Of a stretch of 64,000 bases of DNA, positions 56,279 through 64,000 are shown piece by piece (the first letter of the stretch is position 1; the number at the start of each line of letters is the position of its first letter). Made by a program: the position numbers and the translations under genes. A model generated the notes under the pieces. That model was given only the letters and a program-made list of their open reading frames with translations, was not told where the DNA came from and did not search any database. Origin of the DNA: Bacteroidota bacterium (lineage in GTDB: Bacteria; Bacteroidota; Bacteroidia; Chitinophagales; Chitinophagaceae); NCBI GenBank assembly GCA_020161435.1, contig JAIUNV010000003.1, positions 124,001 to 188,000 on the forward strand, in the 5' to 3' direction.

Positions 56279-57877
56279 TTATTGGTAAACACCCGCTATT
56301 TTTTTCACGGTGTTCTCGCCATCCATGGCAGCACTTACAATGCCACCGGCATAGCCAGCACCTTCGGCACAGGGGTACAAGCCTTTAATCTGCGGATGTG
56401 CATGCGTATCGGCCAAGCGAGGAATGCGAACTGGTGAACTGGTGCGGCTTTCCGTAGCTACCAATACTGCTTCGTTGGTATAATAGCCTTTCATTTTTTT
56501 ACCAAAAGCCTGCACTCCTTCCCGCAGGGCATCGGCTACAAAACGGGGTAATACCGAGCTCACATCGGCGGCGGTAATGCCCGGTAAATAAGAACAATCG
56601 GGCAAATCGCCGGAAGCTTTGCGTTGCACAAAATCTACCATACGTTGTGCCGGTGCTACCAACTTGCCGCCACCTGCAGCATACGCTTTACGTTCTACGT
56701 ATTGCTGCAAATACATCATGCCCAATGGCGATTCCAATACCGACTTCGGCATGTCCATCACCTGCGAAAAATCTTTGTAAATATGCGGCACATCATTGAG
56801 GCGAATTTCCACCACAGTACCACTATTGGCATAAGGATTATTGCGTTTGCTGGGGCTCCAGCCATTCACCACAATTTCGCCGGGTGCAGTAGCGGCCGGC
56901 GCAATAATACCACCGGGACACATGCAAAAAGAAAACACGCCACGGCCCGCAGCCTGGTGCACCAAACTGTAAGAAGCCGGTGGTAAAAATTCGCTGCGAA
57001 TGAGGCAATGATACTGTGCCGCATCAATCACCGTTTGCGGATGCTCAATGCGAACGCCCAATGCAAATGGCTTTGCTTCAATGGCAATGCCTTGCTGATG
57101 CAACATTTGAAAAACATCACGGGCAGAATGACCTGTGGCCAACAAACAATGATCGGCTTTCATCACATCGCCATTGGCCGTTTGCACTGCGGTGAATCGA
57201 TCACCATCAATATGCAACTTCACCACTTTGCTATTGAAATGAACTTCGCCGCCATGTGCTTCAATCGTTTCACGTATGGCGGTAATGATATGCGGCAATT
57301 TATTGGTACCAATATGCGGATGCGCTTCGTATAAAATACGTTCATCAGCACCATAATTTACGAGCAGTTGCAATATGCGGTGTACATCGCCCCGCTTGGT
57401 GCTGCGGGTGTAGAGTTTACCATCGCTGTAGGTGCCGGCACCACCTTCACCAAAACAATAATTACTTTCTGCATTTACTTCGCCCTGCTTGTTCATGGCG
57501 GCCAGGTCGCGGCGGCGGCTGCGTACATCTTTACCCCTTTCGAGCACAATGGGTTTGATGCCATGCTCCAAACAGCACATGGCGGCAAACAAGCCTGCGG
57601 GGCCGGCGCCAACAATTACCATGCGTTTATCGGCATGGCGAACATCGTGATGTTGAATGTGCAATGCTGGCCGCTCCAGAAAAGGTTCGTTGATGTAAGC
57701 CTGCACCTGCAGGTTCATCCAAACAGTTTTGCTGCGGGCATCAATAGATTGGCGGCGGATATAATACCCCGTAACCGCCGAAACCTTTACACCGGCTTCG
57801 GCAGCTATCAGTTGGGTAATGCGTTGTGTATCGGCAGCTTCCTGAGGAAGCACCTTCATGTTGAGGAGCTGTTGCAT
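56279..57877 (-). CDS. FAD-dependent oxidoreductase, COG2509 type
   Basis: 532 residues. A small N-terminal domain (about 1-80, GYYIRRQSIDARSK) precedes the FAD loop VIVGAGPAGLFAAM near 86 and the motif ESNYCFGEGGAGTYSDGKL. LLATGHSARDVFQML near 246 is the second nucleotide-related motif, and the C-terminal CAEGAGYAGGIVSAAMDG closes the FAD site. The COG2509 family is widespread but has no settled reaction. Follows the DUF3127 gene by 42 bp on the same strand. Confidence 0.85.
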   Translation of the reverse strand: MQQLLNMKVLPQEAADTQRITQLIAAEAGVKVSAVTGYYIRRQSIDARSKTVWMNLQVQAYINEPFLERPALHIQHHDVRHADKRMVIVGAGPAGLFAAMCCLEHGIKPIVLERGKDVRSRRRDLAAMNKQGEVNAESNYCFGEGGAGTYSDGKLYTRSTKRGDVHRILQLLVNYGADERILYEAHPHIGTNKLPHIITAIRETIEAHGGEVHFNSKVVKLHIDGDRFTAVQTANGDVMKADHCLLATGHSARDVFQMLHQQGIAIEAKPFALGVRIEHPQTVIDAAQYHCLIRSEFLPPASYSLVHQAAGRGVFSFCMCPGGIIAPAATAPGEIVVNGWSPSKRNNPYANSGTVVEIRLNDVPHIYKDFSQVMDMPKSVLESPLGMMYLQQYVERKAYAAGGGKLVAPAQRMVDFVQRKASGDLPDCSYLPGITAADVSSVLPRFVADALREGVQAFGKKMKGYYTNEAVLVATESRTSSPVRIPRLADTHAHPQIKGLYPCAEGAGYAGGIVSAAMDGENTVKKIAGVYQ

Positions 57878-57919
57878 GTACTCGTGTTAGGTAGTTATCC
57901 TAAAAAACGGTGAGAGAAA

Positions 57920-58294
57920 TTAGAACGGCAAATCGTCGGCACCCATGTCTGGTGTGGGCGGATCAATGAACTGATCGGGAGCCGAACCTTGTGCGCCAGA
58001 TTGCACAAAGCCTTCAATACGCCAGGCATCGAGGTTGGTGATGTAATTTTCACGACCATCCTTCATCCACTTGGTGCCTTTGATGTTGAAATGCACTTTT
58101 ACTTCTTCACCTAATTTAAATTTATCCAGCAATGCAGTTTTATCCTGCACACATTGAAACTTAGCGTAGTTAGTGATGGTTCGGCTGCCAATATCTTCTG
58201 TTTTCTCTACCACAAATTCACGGGTTTTGAAAGTTTCGCTGCGCTGCATTACAGGATAAATGGCGGCAATTTTGCCAGTCAGTTCGTAAGACAT
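57920..58294 (-). CDS. DUF3127 protein with SSB-like C-terminal tip
   Basis: 124 residues from the ATG at 58294 (MSYELTGKIAAIYPVMQ). Residues 1-95 fit the DUF3127 family (REFVVEKTEDIGSRTITNYA, then VHFNIKGTKWM and NLDAWRIEGF), which looks like an OB fold. After a Gly/Pro/Gln-rich linker the protein ends PTPDMGADDLPF, an acidic tip closely resembling the protein-docking tail of single-strand DNA-binding proteins. A role with single-stranded DNA or RNA is therefore inferred, not shown. Confidence 0.85.
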   Translation of the reverse strand: MSYELTGKIAAIYPVMQRSETFKTREFVVEKTEDIGSRTITNYAKFQCVQDKTALLDKFKLGEEVKVHFNIKGTKWMKDGRENYITNLDAWRIEGFVQSGAQGSAPDQFIDPPTPDMGADDLPF

Positions 58295-58370
58295 GAAATG
58301 TTGAAATTTTTGGGCAAGTTCTTTGACAGCTATCAAAAAAACGGGCCTGTTGTAATGGAAAGTTTGGCGC

Positions 58371-58378
58371 CAAAACTA
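58371..58378 (-). promoter_or_regulatory. Possible -7 element of DUF3127 gene (TAGTTTTG)
   Basis: Exact TAnnTTTG on the minus strand, giving a leader of about 70 nt. No -33 TTG is visible. Confidence 0.3.
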
Positions 58379-58467
58379 CGGGCATTTTTTATTTTCTATT
58401 TTTTATTGAGAAAACAAACCGGAATCAGCTATCCCTATTGATTTGCACTGCATTTTTGCAGGCTCTT

Positions 58468-59208
58468 ATGAAACCACTGTTCCGCTATTTTTTGATACTG
58501 GCATTAGGCTGGCAAAGCTGTGCCCCCTCCTATTATCAGGCGGGCCAAATGGCCTACACCCGATACGACATCAAACCCGGGAAAAAAGACAGCAGCGTAC
58601 AGCAGCTGATGGCGCCCTATGCGCAGCAAATCAACAGCACCATGACGGCGGTGATTGGCGAACTCACCAGCACCCTCGAAAAAAAGCAAAGCGACAATAC
58701 CCTCGGCTACTTCATGACCGATGCTTTTTTGAGTGAATCAAAAAAAGTATTTCAACAGCCCGTAGACATTGCCTTGATGAACTTTGGTGGCATTCGTTCG
58801 CCTGCCATGCAAAAGGGCAACATTACCGTGGGCACGATTTACGAACTGATGCCCTTTGATAACCTGATGGTATTGGTGACTATGAGTGGTACAGAATTGC
58901 AGCAGTTGCTCAATCATGTAGCTGGCCGTGGTGGCTGGCCCATTAGCGGCGGCAGCTACAACATTCAAAACAAACAAGCGGTGGATGTACGCATTGCTGA
59001 TGCAGCATTGCAACCCAACAAACAATACACCGTAGCCCTCAGCGATTATGTAGCCAATGGTGGCGATGACTGCAGCATGCTTACCAAACTGAAGCAAATC
59101 AACAAAGGCTATTTGCAACGCGATGCCTTGATTGATTATGTAAAAAGCCTGACGGCTGCCGGTAAAAAGCTGGACATACCTGCTGGCAAGCGTGTCAACA
59201 TTCTCTAA
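58468..59208 (+). CDS. 5'-nucleotidase C-terminal domain lipoprotein
   Basis: 246 residues from the ATG at 58468; the signal peptide MKPLFRYFLILALGW ends in a lipobox WQSC. The mature protein is the substrate-binding (C-terminal) domain of UshA-type 5'-nucleotidases: NFGGIRSPAMQKGNITVGTI, ELMPFDNLMVLVTMSG, and YVANGGDDCSML. The catalytic metallophosphatase domain is absent here but encoded by the next gene, 26 bp downstream. Probably anchored in the envelope facing the periplasm. Confidence 0.9.
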   Translation: MKPLFRYFLILALGWQSCAPSYYQAGQMAYTRYDIKPGKKDSSVQQLMAPYAQQINSTMTAVIGELTSTLEKKQSDNTLGYFMTDAFLSESKKVFQQPVDIALMNFGGIRSPAMQKGNITVGTIYELMPFDNLMVLVTMSGTELQQLLNHVAGRGGWPISGGSYNIQNKQAVDVRIADAALQPNKQYTVALSDYVANGGDDCSMLTKLKQINKGYLQRDALIDYVKSLTAAGKKLDIPAGKRVNIL

Positions 59209-59234
59209 TTTTTGCTCAACCCCTTTCGGCTGTT

Positions 59235-60161
59235 ATGAATAGAAGACATTTTTTGACACAATCGACGCTGGCTGCCGGTAGCCTGCTGCTGCCCAACTGG
59301 AGCATGGCCGAAGACAATGCCACACAACAGCTGGTGATTTTGCACACCAATGATGTGCACAGCCGCATCGATCCTTTTCCAATGGATGGTGGCCGCAACC
59401 AGGGATTGGGCGGCGTGGCCAGTCGTGCTGCTGTGATTAATGAAATACGCAGCCAGCACGAACATGTGCTGCTGCTCGATGCCGGCGATATTTTTCAGGG
59501 TACACCCTATTTCAACCTGTACAAAGGCGAACCCGAGATTAAAGCCATGGCCGCCATGCAATACGATGCCTGCACCATGGGCAACCACGACTTTGATGCC
59601 GGCCTCGACAATTTTGCTACTCAACTACAGCATGCTGCTTTTCCAGTGCTCGTCAGCAACTACGATTTCACCGGTACCGCCATGGAATACAAGGCGCTGC
59701 CTTATAAAATATTCAAGAAAGGAAGATTGAAAATTGGTGTATTTGGCGTAGGCATTGAACTGGAAGGTTTGGTGCCTGAAAATTTATATGGCAAAACCAT
59801 TTATCAGGACCCGATTGTAAAAGCCAACGAAACTGCAGACTTGCTGAAGCGCAAAGAAAAGTGCGACATGATTATTTGCCTGAGCCACCTGGGCTACGAT
59901 TACAGAGGCAGCAAAAAAGTAAGCGATAAAATATTAGCAGCAGAAACACAGTATATCGACCTGATAATAGGCGGACATACACATACGTTTATGGCTGAAC
60001 CTGAGCTGGTAAAAAACAAACAAGGCAGCGATGTACTCATCAATCAGGTGGGTTTTGGCGGCCTTATTTTGGGTCGCTTAGATTACGTTTTTTCTGACAC
60101 AAATAAGAAAAAGTTTTTTGGAAGCAAATCGATCTCCATTGCGAAAAAAACTGACATCTAA
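59235..60161 (+). CDS. 5'-nucleotidase N-terminal metallophosphatase
   Basis: 308 residues. The N-terminus MNRRHFLTQSTLAAGSLLL has the RR-x-F-L form of a possible twin-arginine signal. Metallophosphatase motifs are complete: LHTNDVHSR, LLDAGDIFQG, MGNHDFDAG, LSHLGYD and GGHTHTF. It is the catalytic half of an UshA-type 5'-nucleotidase; the C-terminal half is encoded by the gene just upstream, so the usual order is reversed and split. Predicted to hydrolyse nucleotides or related phosphoesters outside the inner membrane. Confidence 0.9.
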   Translation: MNRRHFLTQSTLAAGSLLLPNWSMAEDNATQQLVILHTNDVHSRIDPFPMDGGRNQGLGGVASRAAVINEIRSQHEHVLLLDAGDIFQGTPYFNLYKGEPEIKAMAAMQYDACTMGNHDFDAGLDNFATQLQHAAFPVLVSNYDFTGTAMEYKALPYKIFKKGRLKIGVFGVGIELEGLVPENLYGKTIYQDPIVKANETADLLKRKEKCDMIICLSHLGYDYRGSKKVSDKILAAETQYIDLIIGGHTHTFMAEPELVKNKQGSDVLINQVGFGGLILGRLDYVFSDTNKKKFFGSKSISIAKKTDI

Positions 60162-60298
60162 AAAATTTTTTTTTCAACAGAAAGAGTTGATATTCGCTTT
60201 ATCCTCACTTATTCACAGTCATGCAGAACAGTATACTGTAAATATGTGAACCACCAACAAAGGATTCTTAGTAACTCTACAAATTGCTATCCGAAGAA
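60162..60298. promoter_or_regulatory. dnaA upstream region with one DnaA box
   Basis: A consensus-type DnaA box TTATTCACA lies at 60209-60217, and TTATCCTCA (one mismatch) overlaps nearby at 60199-60207. An A/T run precedes them (60161-60174). DnaA commonly represses its own gene through such sites. The region is too short and has too few boxes to propose as the origin. Confidence 0.45.
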
Positions 60299-61732
60299 AT
60301 GACGAAGACTTGCGAAATAGTTTGGCAAAATTGTCTGGAAATAATAAAGGACATCGTTGATTGGCAACATTTCAAAACCTGGTTCGAACCCATCACTCCC
60401 GTATCACTCAAAAATAAAGTTCTCACCATTCAGGTACCAAGCCAGTTCTTTTATGAATATATTGAAGAACACTATGTAAACCTGCTTGCAAAAACACTCA
60501 AACGTGAACTTGGCAAAGAAGCAAGATTGGAATACCGCATCATGGTGGACAGTGGCAATAGCTCACACCAACCACAAACGGTAGACCTGCCGACCAACAA
60601 CATCAAATTGTATAATAACAATGTAATGGACTTTCCACTGGTGACGACAAATCCTGTAAAGAATCCATTCGTGATTCCCGGCCTCAAAAAGATTCAGATT
60701 GATCCACAACTGAATCCTACTTACACCTTCGAAAGTTTTATTGAAGGCGATTGTAACCGTGTGGCTCGTCGTGCCGGCAAAACCGTAGCCGACAAGCCCG
60801 GCGCCAACTCATTCAACCCACTCGTTATTTATGGTGGCGTTGGTTTGGGTAAAACGCATTTGGCGCAGGCCATTGGCAACGAAGTAAAAAAGCAACACCC
60901 TAATAAAGTAGTGTTGTATGTAAGCAGCGAAAAGTTTATCAACCAGTTTCAGGATCATAGCCGTAACAACGCTATCAACGACTTCATTCATTTTTATCAA
61001 CTCATCGATATCCTGATTATTGACGACGTGCAGTTTTTTGCCCGTGCCGAAAAATCTCAGGATGCTTTCTTTGCCATCTTCAACCACCTGCACCAGAGTG
61101 GCAAGCAGCTGGTACTTACATCAGACAAAGCCCCCAAAGACCTCGATGGTTTGCAGGAGCGTTTGCTGAGCCGTTTCCGTTGGGGCCTCAGCGCCGATTT
61201 GCAAATGCCGGACTACGAAACCCGCATTGAAATTCTGGAACGCAAAATGAAAAACGATGGCCTTGACATGCCACGTGAAGTAGTAAAGTATCTCGCCTAT
61301 AATATCAATACCAACATTCGTGAACTCGAAGGTGCGTTGATTAGCCTGTTGGCTCAATCATCGCTCAATAAACGCGAAATTGATTTGGAACTGGCGAAGA
61401 AAGTATTGCGCAACCACATCAAAACCAGCAGCAAAGAAATTACCATCGAAAATATTCAGAAGATGGTATGCGAATACTTTGATGTGCCATACGAAAAACT
61501 GCAGCAAAAAACCCGGAAACGGGAAATTGTGCAGGCTCGTCAGATTACCATGTATCTCGCCAAAGCTTTTACCAAAAACTCACTCAAAACCATTGGGGAG
61601 CATTTTGGTGGCCGCGACCATACTACTGTTATTCACAGCTGCCAAACGGTAAAAGACCTGATGGACACCGACAGCGTTTTCAAAGAAAACGTACTCGAAT
61701 TGACGCAGAAAGTGCAACTGGCTGCATTGTAA
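60299..61732 (+). CDS. dnaA: Chromosomal replication initiator DnaA
   Basis: AAA+ initiator that binds DnaA boxes and opens the origin. 477 residues from the ATG at 60299; an in-frame TTG five codons earlier is an alternative. Domain I is at about 1-85 (CLEIIKDIVDWQHFKTWFEP), then a short linker. Domain III has Walker A GGVGLGKTHLAQ and Walker B LIIDDVQFF. Domain IV carries the DNA-binding signature FGGRDHTTVIHSC near 445. Neighbours are not dnaN or recF. Confidence 0.97.
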   Translation: MTKTCEIVWQNCLEIIKDIVDWQHFKTWFEPITPVSLKNKVLTIQVPSQFFYEYIEEHYVNLLAKTLKRELGKEARLEYRIMVDSGNSSHQPQTVDLPTNNIKLYNNNVMDFPLVTTNPVKNPFVIPGLKKIQIDPQLNPTYTFESFIEGDCNRVARRAGKTVADKPGANSFNPLVIYGGVGLGKTHLAQAIGNEVKKQHPNKVVLYVSSEKFINQFQDHSRNNAINDFIHFYQLIDILIIDDVQFFARAEKSQDAFFAIFNHLHQSGKQLVLTSDKAPKDLDGLQERLLSRFRWGLSADLQMPDYETRIEILERKMKNDGLDMPREVVKYLAYNINTNIRELEGALISLLAQSSLNKREIDLELAKKVLRNHIKTSSKEITIENIQKMVCEYFDVPYEKLQQKTRKREIVQARQITMYLAKAFTKNSLKTIGEHFGGRDHTTVIHSCQTVKDLMDTDSVFKENVLELTQKVQLAAL

Positions 61733-61758
61733 TTACAACAGCCTTTTCCATAGACCAA

Positions 61759-61785
61759 GCGGTCGCCTCTTACCGGGGCGACCGC
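61759..61785 (+). terminator. Hairpin after dnaA
   Basis: 9-bp GC-rich stem GCGGTCGCC/GGCGACCGC (61759-61767 and 61777-61785) with a nine-base loop, 26 bp past the stop. Only GTTTGTTA follows, so termination may be moderate. Confidence 0.7.
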
Positions 61786-61886
61786 GTTTGTTATCGGCGG
61801 TTAATTATGGTTAATACCTTAAACGTTAGGGATAGGCGCTGGTCATTGTATTGTCTCTTGATTATAACACACAAAAAAACAATACC

Positions 61887-62573
61887 ATGAAAAAGACAAT
61901 GCTCCTGATGCTTCCCTTCTTTGTAGCCATAGTGGCCATAGCTCAACCACCACACCCCGCTGGCAAGCCCGGCAAAGGCCCGGGCGGCAAAGCAGGTATG
62001 GAAATGATGAAAGACATTGACCTGACGCCGGAACAAAAAGTGGCTATGCAAAAGCTGCAAGATGAATTGCGCCAGCAAATGCAAGCCCTCAACCGCAATG
62101 AAAGCATTACGGTAAAAGAACAACGCGACCGCCGCGAAGCCTTGCTGAAAAAACACAAAGAAGCGGTAGACAAACTGCTGACAGCCGATCAGAAAAAACA
62201 ACTGGCCGACAAACGTGCCAAGGCCCGTGCCAAAGCGGGTGAAATGCAAGCGCAATACCTGGCCAAAATGGCCGACAAACTACAACTCAGCACAGAGCAG
62301 GTAGCCAAAGTGAAAGCCAGCCATACAACGGTAAAAACAAAAATGGATGCAGTGCTGAAAAACGACAAACTGAGCCGCGAAGAACGCAAAGCCAGCATGG
62401 ATAAAATTAAAGCTGAACATGAACAAGCCATGGCAAGCATTTTAAACGCCGACCAACTGAAGCAGTGGAAAGAACTGCGTCAGCAAGGGCCAAAGCCGGG
62501 CATGCACAAAGGCGGCAAGGGCATGCATCGTCATCATGAAGGCATGCGCAATGGTCCGACCGCTGCCAAGTAA
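61887..62573 (+). CDS. Spy/CpxP-like periplasmic protein
   Basis: 228 residues from the ATG at 61887, with signal peptide MKKTMLLMLPFFVAIVAIAQ. The mature protein is almost all helix, rich in Lys, Gln, Ala and Met. It has four LTxxQ-type repeats: LTPEQKVAMQKLQ, LTADQKKQLADKR, LSTEQVAKVK and LNADQLKQWKELR. Proteins of this type are periplasmic chaperones or envelope-stress factors. The Gly/Pro/Lys-rich region after the signal and the His/Met/Gly-rich end (GMHKGGKGMHRHHEGM) could bind metal. Confidence 0.8.
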   Translation: MKKTMLLMLPFFVAIVAIAQPPHPAGKPGKGPGGKAGMEMMKDIDLTPEQKVAMQKLQDELRQQMQALNRNESITVKEQRDRREALLKKHKEAVDKLLTADQKKQLADKRAKARAKAGEMQAQYLAKMADKLQLSTEQVAKVKASHTTVKTKMDAVLKNDKLSREERKASMDKIKAEHEQAMASILNADQLKQWKELRQQGPKPGMHKGGKGMHRHHEGMRNGPTAAK

Positions 62574-62593
62574 ACAGTAACGTTTCCTTTATT

Positions 62594-62622
62594 ACAGCCG
62601 GCTGCATAATGCAGCCGGCTGT
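62594..62622 (+). terminator. Hairpin after Spy-like gene
   Basis: 12-bp perfect stem ACAGCCGGCTGC/GCAGCCGGCTGT (62594-62605 and 62611-62622), five-base loop, then TGTTTT. Confidence 0.75.
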
Positions 62623-62661
62623 TGTTTTACCATACCCTTACCATGGCTGGCCAAAGCCATG

Positions 62662-62693
62662 TTTGTTTGCTGGCCACAATAGAAGCATCTTTG
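62662..62693 (+). promoter_or_regulatory. Possible promoter of pseudouridine synthase gene
   Basis: TTTG (62662-62665), 20-base spacer, CATCTTTG (62686-62693), one base off TAnnTTTG. Predicted leader about 18 nt. Confidence 0.35.
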
Positions 62694-62717
62694 CAGCACT
62701 GCACAAAAGCAGCATCC

Positions 62718-63722
62718 ATGGGTAATTTTGATAAATTTTCGAAGAAAGAAATAACCGGGGCCAAAAAGAAAGAGGCTTACAGGCAAGACAAACGTCAGGC
62801 CAAACAAGAAACCGCCGCTTTTTTTAAAGCCAAAAAAGCACAACAAAAAAAGGGCAGCATTCCTGTGGATGCCTTTGAAAAGAAAGGGCCGGTGGCTGCT
62901 AAAAAAACGGTGGACAAAAAAGCTGTAGACAGCAAAGGCATAAAGCCTGAGTTGAAAATCGGGGCCGCATCAAATAACAGCGCCGTGCCTTTGGAAGATC
63001 AGATGCCCCTCAATAAATACCTGGCTCATGGTGGCATTTGCAGCCGCCGCGATGCTGCTATAATGGTAAAAGAAGGCAAGGTGAAAGTGAACGGGCAAGT
63101 GGTACTGGAACCCGCCTACAAAGTGCAGCCCGACGATATCATTATTGCCAATGGTAAAAAAGTACAACGCATAAAAAACCTGGTGTACATTTTACTGAAC
63201 AAACCCAAAGATTTCATTACCACTGCCAGCGACGATAAAGGCCGCAAAACAGTGATGGACATTATAAAAACGGCTACCACAGAGCGGGTGTATCCCGTAG
63301 GCCGGCTCGACAGAAATACAACGGGCGTTATGCTGCTCACCAACGACGGAGATCTGGCACAGCAGCTCACCCATCCAAAATTTGAGATCAAAAAAATATA
63401 CGAAGCCAAGCTGGATAAACCCATGACAAAGGCCGACCTTGACCAACTGGTACAAGGCATGACATTAGAGGATGGCCCCATTGCTGCCGACTCTGCTGCC
63501 TACGCCGACCCATCCGATAAATCGGTGATTGGTGTAGAAATTCACAGTGGCCGCAACCGAATTGTACGCCGCATGTTTGAGCACCTCGGCTACGATGTAA
63601 AAAACCTCGACCGGGTGATGTTTGCCAACCTCACCAAGAAAAATGTAGACCGCGGCAAATGGCGTTACCTCTCAGAAAAAGAAGTACGCTTGTTGAAGTA
63701 TTTTCAAAAGAGTAAAAAATGA
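62718..63722 (+). CDS. Pseudouridine synthase, RluB/RsuA family, with basic N-terminal extension
   Basis: 334 residues from the ATG at 62718. Residues ~1-95 are a Lys/Ala-rich, probably disordered extension (NFDKFSKKEITGAKKKEAYR). An S4 RNA-binding domain follows (PLNKYLAHGGICSRRDAA at ~96-113). Then comes the catalytic domain with the active-site Asp in PVGRLDRNTTGVMLL and the late IHSGRNRIVRRMFEHLGY. RluB acts on 23S rRNA and RsuA on 16S rRNA; which target is used is not certain, RluB being more likely. The stop overlaps the next gene by four bases. Confidence 0.92.
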   Translation: MGNFDKFSKKEITGAKKKEAYRQDKRQAKQETAAFFKAKKAQQKKGSIPVDAFEKKGPVAAKKTVDKKAVDSKGIKPELKIGAASNNSAVPLEDQMPLNKYLAHGGICSRRDAAIMVKEGKVKVNGQVVLEPAYKVQPDDIIIANGKKVQRIKNLVYILLNKPKDFITTASDDKGRKTVMDIIKTATTERVYPVGRLDRNTTGVMLLTNDGDLAQQLTHPKFEIKKIYEAKLDKPMTKADLDQLVQGMTLEDGPIAADSAAYADPSDKSVIGVEIHSGRNRIVRRMFEHLGYDVKNLDRVMFANLTKKNVDRGKWRYLSEKEVRLLKYFQKSKK

Positions 63723-64000
63723 TTGTAGCGTTATTGGGCGCCACCGGTCTTACCGGGCAGCTTACCCTCGAAAGGTTGCTGCAACATGATGCTGTTACTT
63801 CAGTCATCGTGTTTGGCAGAAGGCCATCGCCTGTAACGCACCACAAATTGCAGCAGTTTCAACTGCAGGCACTGCCAGATACATTGCCAACTGTTGATGC
63901 CTTCATCTGCTGCATTGGCACCACCATTAAGAAAGCTGGCAGCAAAGCAGCATTTATTGAAGTGGACAGAACCTTGCCTGTACAACTGGCTACACAACTG
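63719..64000 (+). CDS. NAD(P)-binding Rossmann protein (5' part)
   Basis: The first 94 codons run to the window edge. The N-terminus MIVALLGATGLTGQLTLERL is an NAD(P)-binding loop of the atypical SDR/NAD(P)H-binding (HTATIP2-like) type, with GRRP after the second strand and CCIGTTIKKAGSK after the fourth. The start overlaps the pseudouridine synthase stop as ATGA, so translation is coupled. The substrate is unknown and the C-terminus lies outside. Confidence 0.82.
   Translation, partial: MIVALLGATGLTGQLTLERLLQHDAVTSVIVFGRRPSPVTHHKLQQFQLQALPDTLPTVDAFICCIGTTIKKAGSKAAFIEVDRTLPVQLATQL

Noticed and set aside
60162..60298. dnaA upstream region as the replication origin
   Set aside because: Only one good DnaA box and one near-match in about 137 bp; better explained as dnaA autoregulation. 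The cluster at 21.8-21.9 kb is denser.

Overview
The window looks like the chromosome of a Bacteroidota bacterium, most likely of the Chitinophagia/Chitinophagaceae type. The pointers are type IX secretion (T9SS) cargo with type A and type B sorting domains, a PorP/SprF protein, gldF-gldG, a fused MurF-alanine racemase, an FtsZ with a long linker and an extra C-terminal tail, an IscU-type Fe-S operon, and promoters of the Bacteroidota form TTTG-N16..20-TAnnTTTG with short leaders. The content is almost entirely core housekeeping genes. I saw no rRNA, tRNA, CRISPR array, transposase or prophage gene.

Layout. 1-1801: 5' part of katG (minus strand, cut by the window edge), preceded by a LysR/OxyR-like dyad. 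2166-3972: a two-gene ABC-2 exporter. 4274-5203: an SDR-type epimerase. 5329-21740: the complete Bacteroidota dcw cluster on the minus strand, transcribed mraZ-rsmH-ftsL-ftsI-murE-mraY-murD-ftsW-murG-murC-ftsQ-ftsA-ftsZ, ending at an intrinsic terminator. Upstream of mraZ is a 620-bp non-coding region with a tight cluster of DnaA-box-like 9-mers, AAAGTGGG repeats that may be MraZ sites, and a 24-bp perfect palindrome. 22365-29315: a T9SS type A protein, then a type B cargo protein with its PorP/SprF partner. 29365-34478: recG, a DUF4382 lipoprotein, trpS and a deoxynucleoside kinase. 34555-42342: a lipoprotein, lspA, murF-alr, terC, gldG and gldF. 42485-44774: iscA, iscU and iscS. 44966-47925: mce, then rnc, fabF and acpP. 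48256-52736: a sugar nucleotidyltransferase, a FabK/nitronate monooxygenase-like flavoprotein, a HAD phosphatase and TrpB2. 52811-58294: a NatAB-like ABC exporter, an unknown secreted protein, a COG2509 flavoprotein and a DUF3127 protein with an SSB-like tip. 58468-64000: a 5'-nucleotidase split over two genes, dnaA, a Spy-like periplasmic protein, an RluB-type pseudouridine synthase and the start of an NAD(P)-binding protein.

How the genes work together. Most of the window builds and divides the envelope. The dcw cluster, with MurF-Alr encoded 15 kb away, supplies lipid II and the divisome; murE carries the DNPR motif of the meso-diaminopimelate type. LspA matures the several lipoproteins. 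GldFG, PorP/SprF and the sorting-domain proteins belong to the gliding/T9SS surface programme. acpP-fabF-rnc and the FabK-like protein touch fatty acid synthesis. DnaA, RecG and the DUF3127 protein belong to DNA replication and repair.

The most interesting non-coding signals are the DnaA-box cluster in front of the dcw operon, phrase-like degenerate repeats that fill at least five gene spacers, a hairpin with T-run between acpP and fabF, and matching iscS and iscA promoters overlapped by dyads. All functional names come from reading motifs and architecture by eye; no database search was run.
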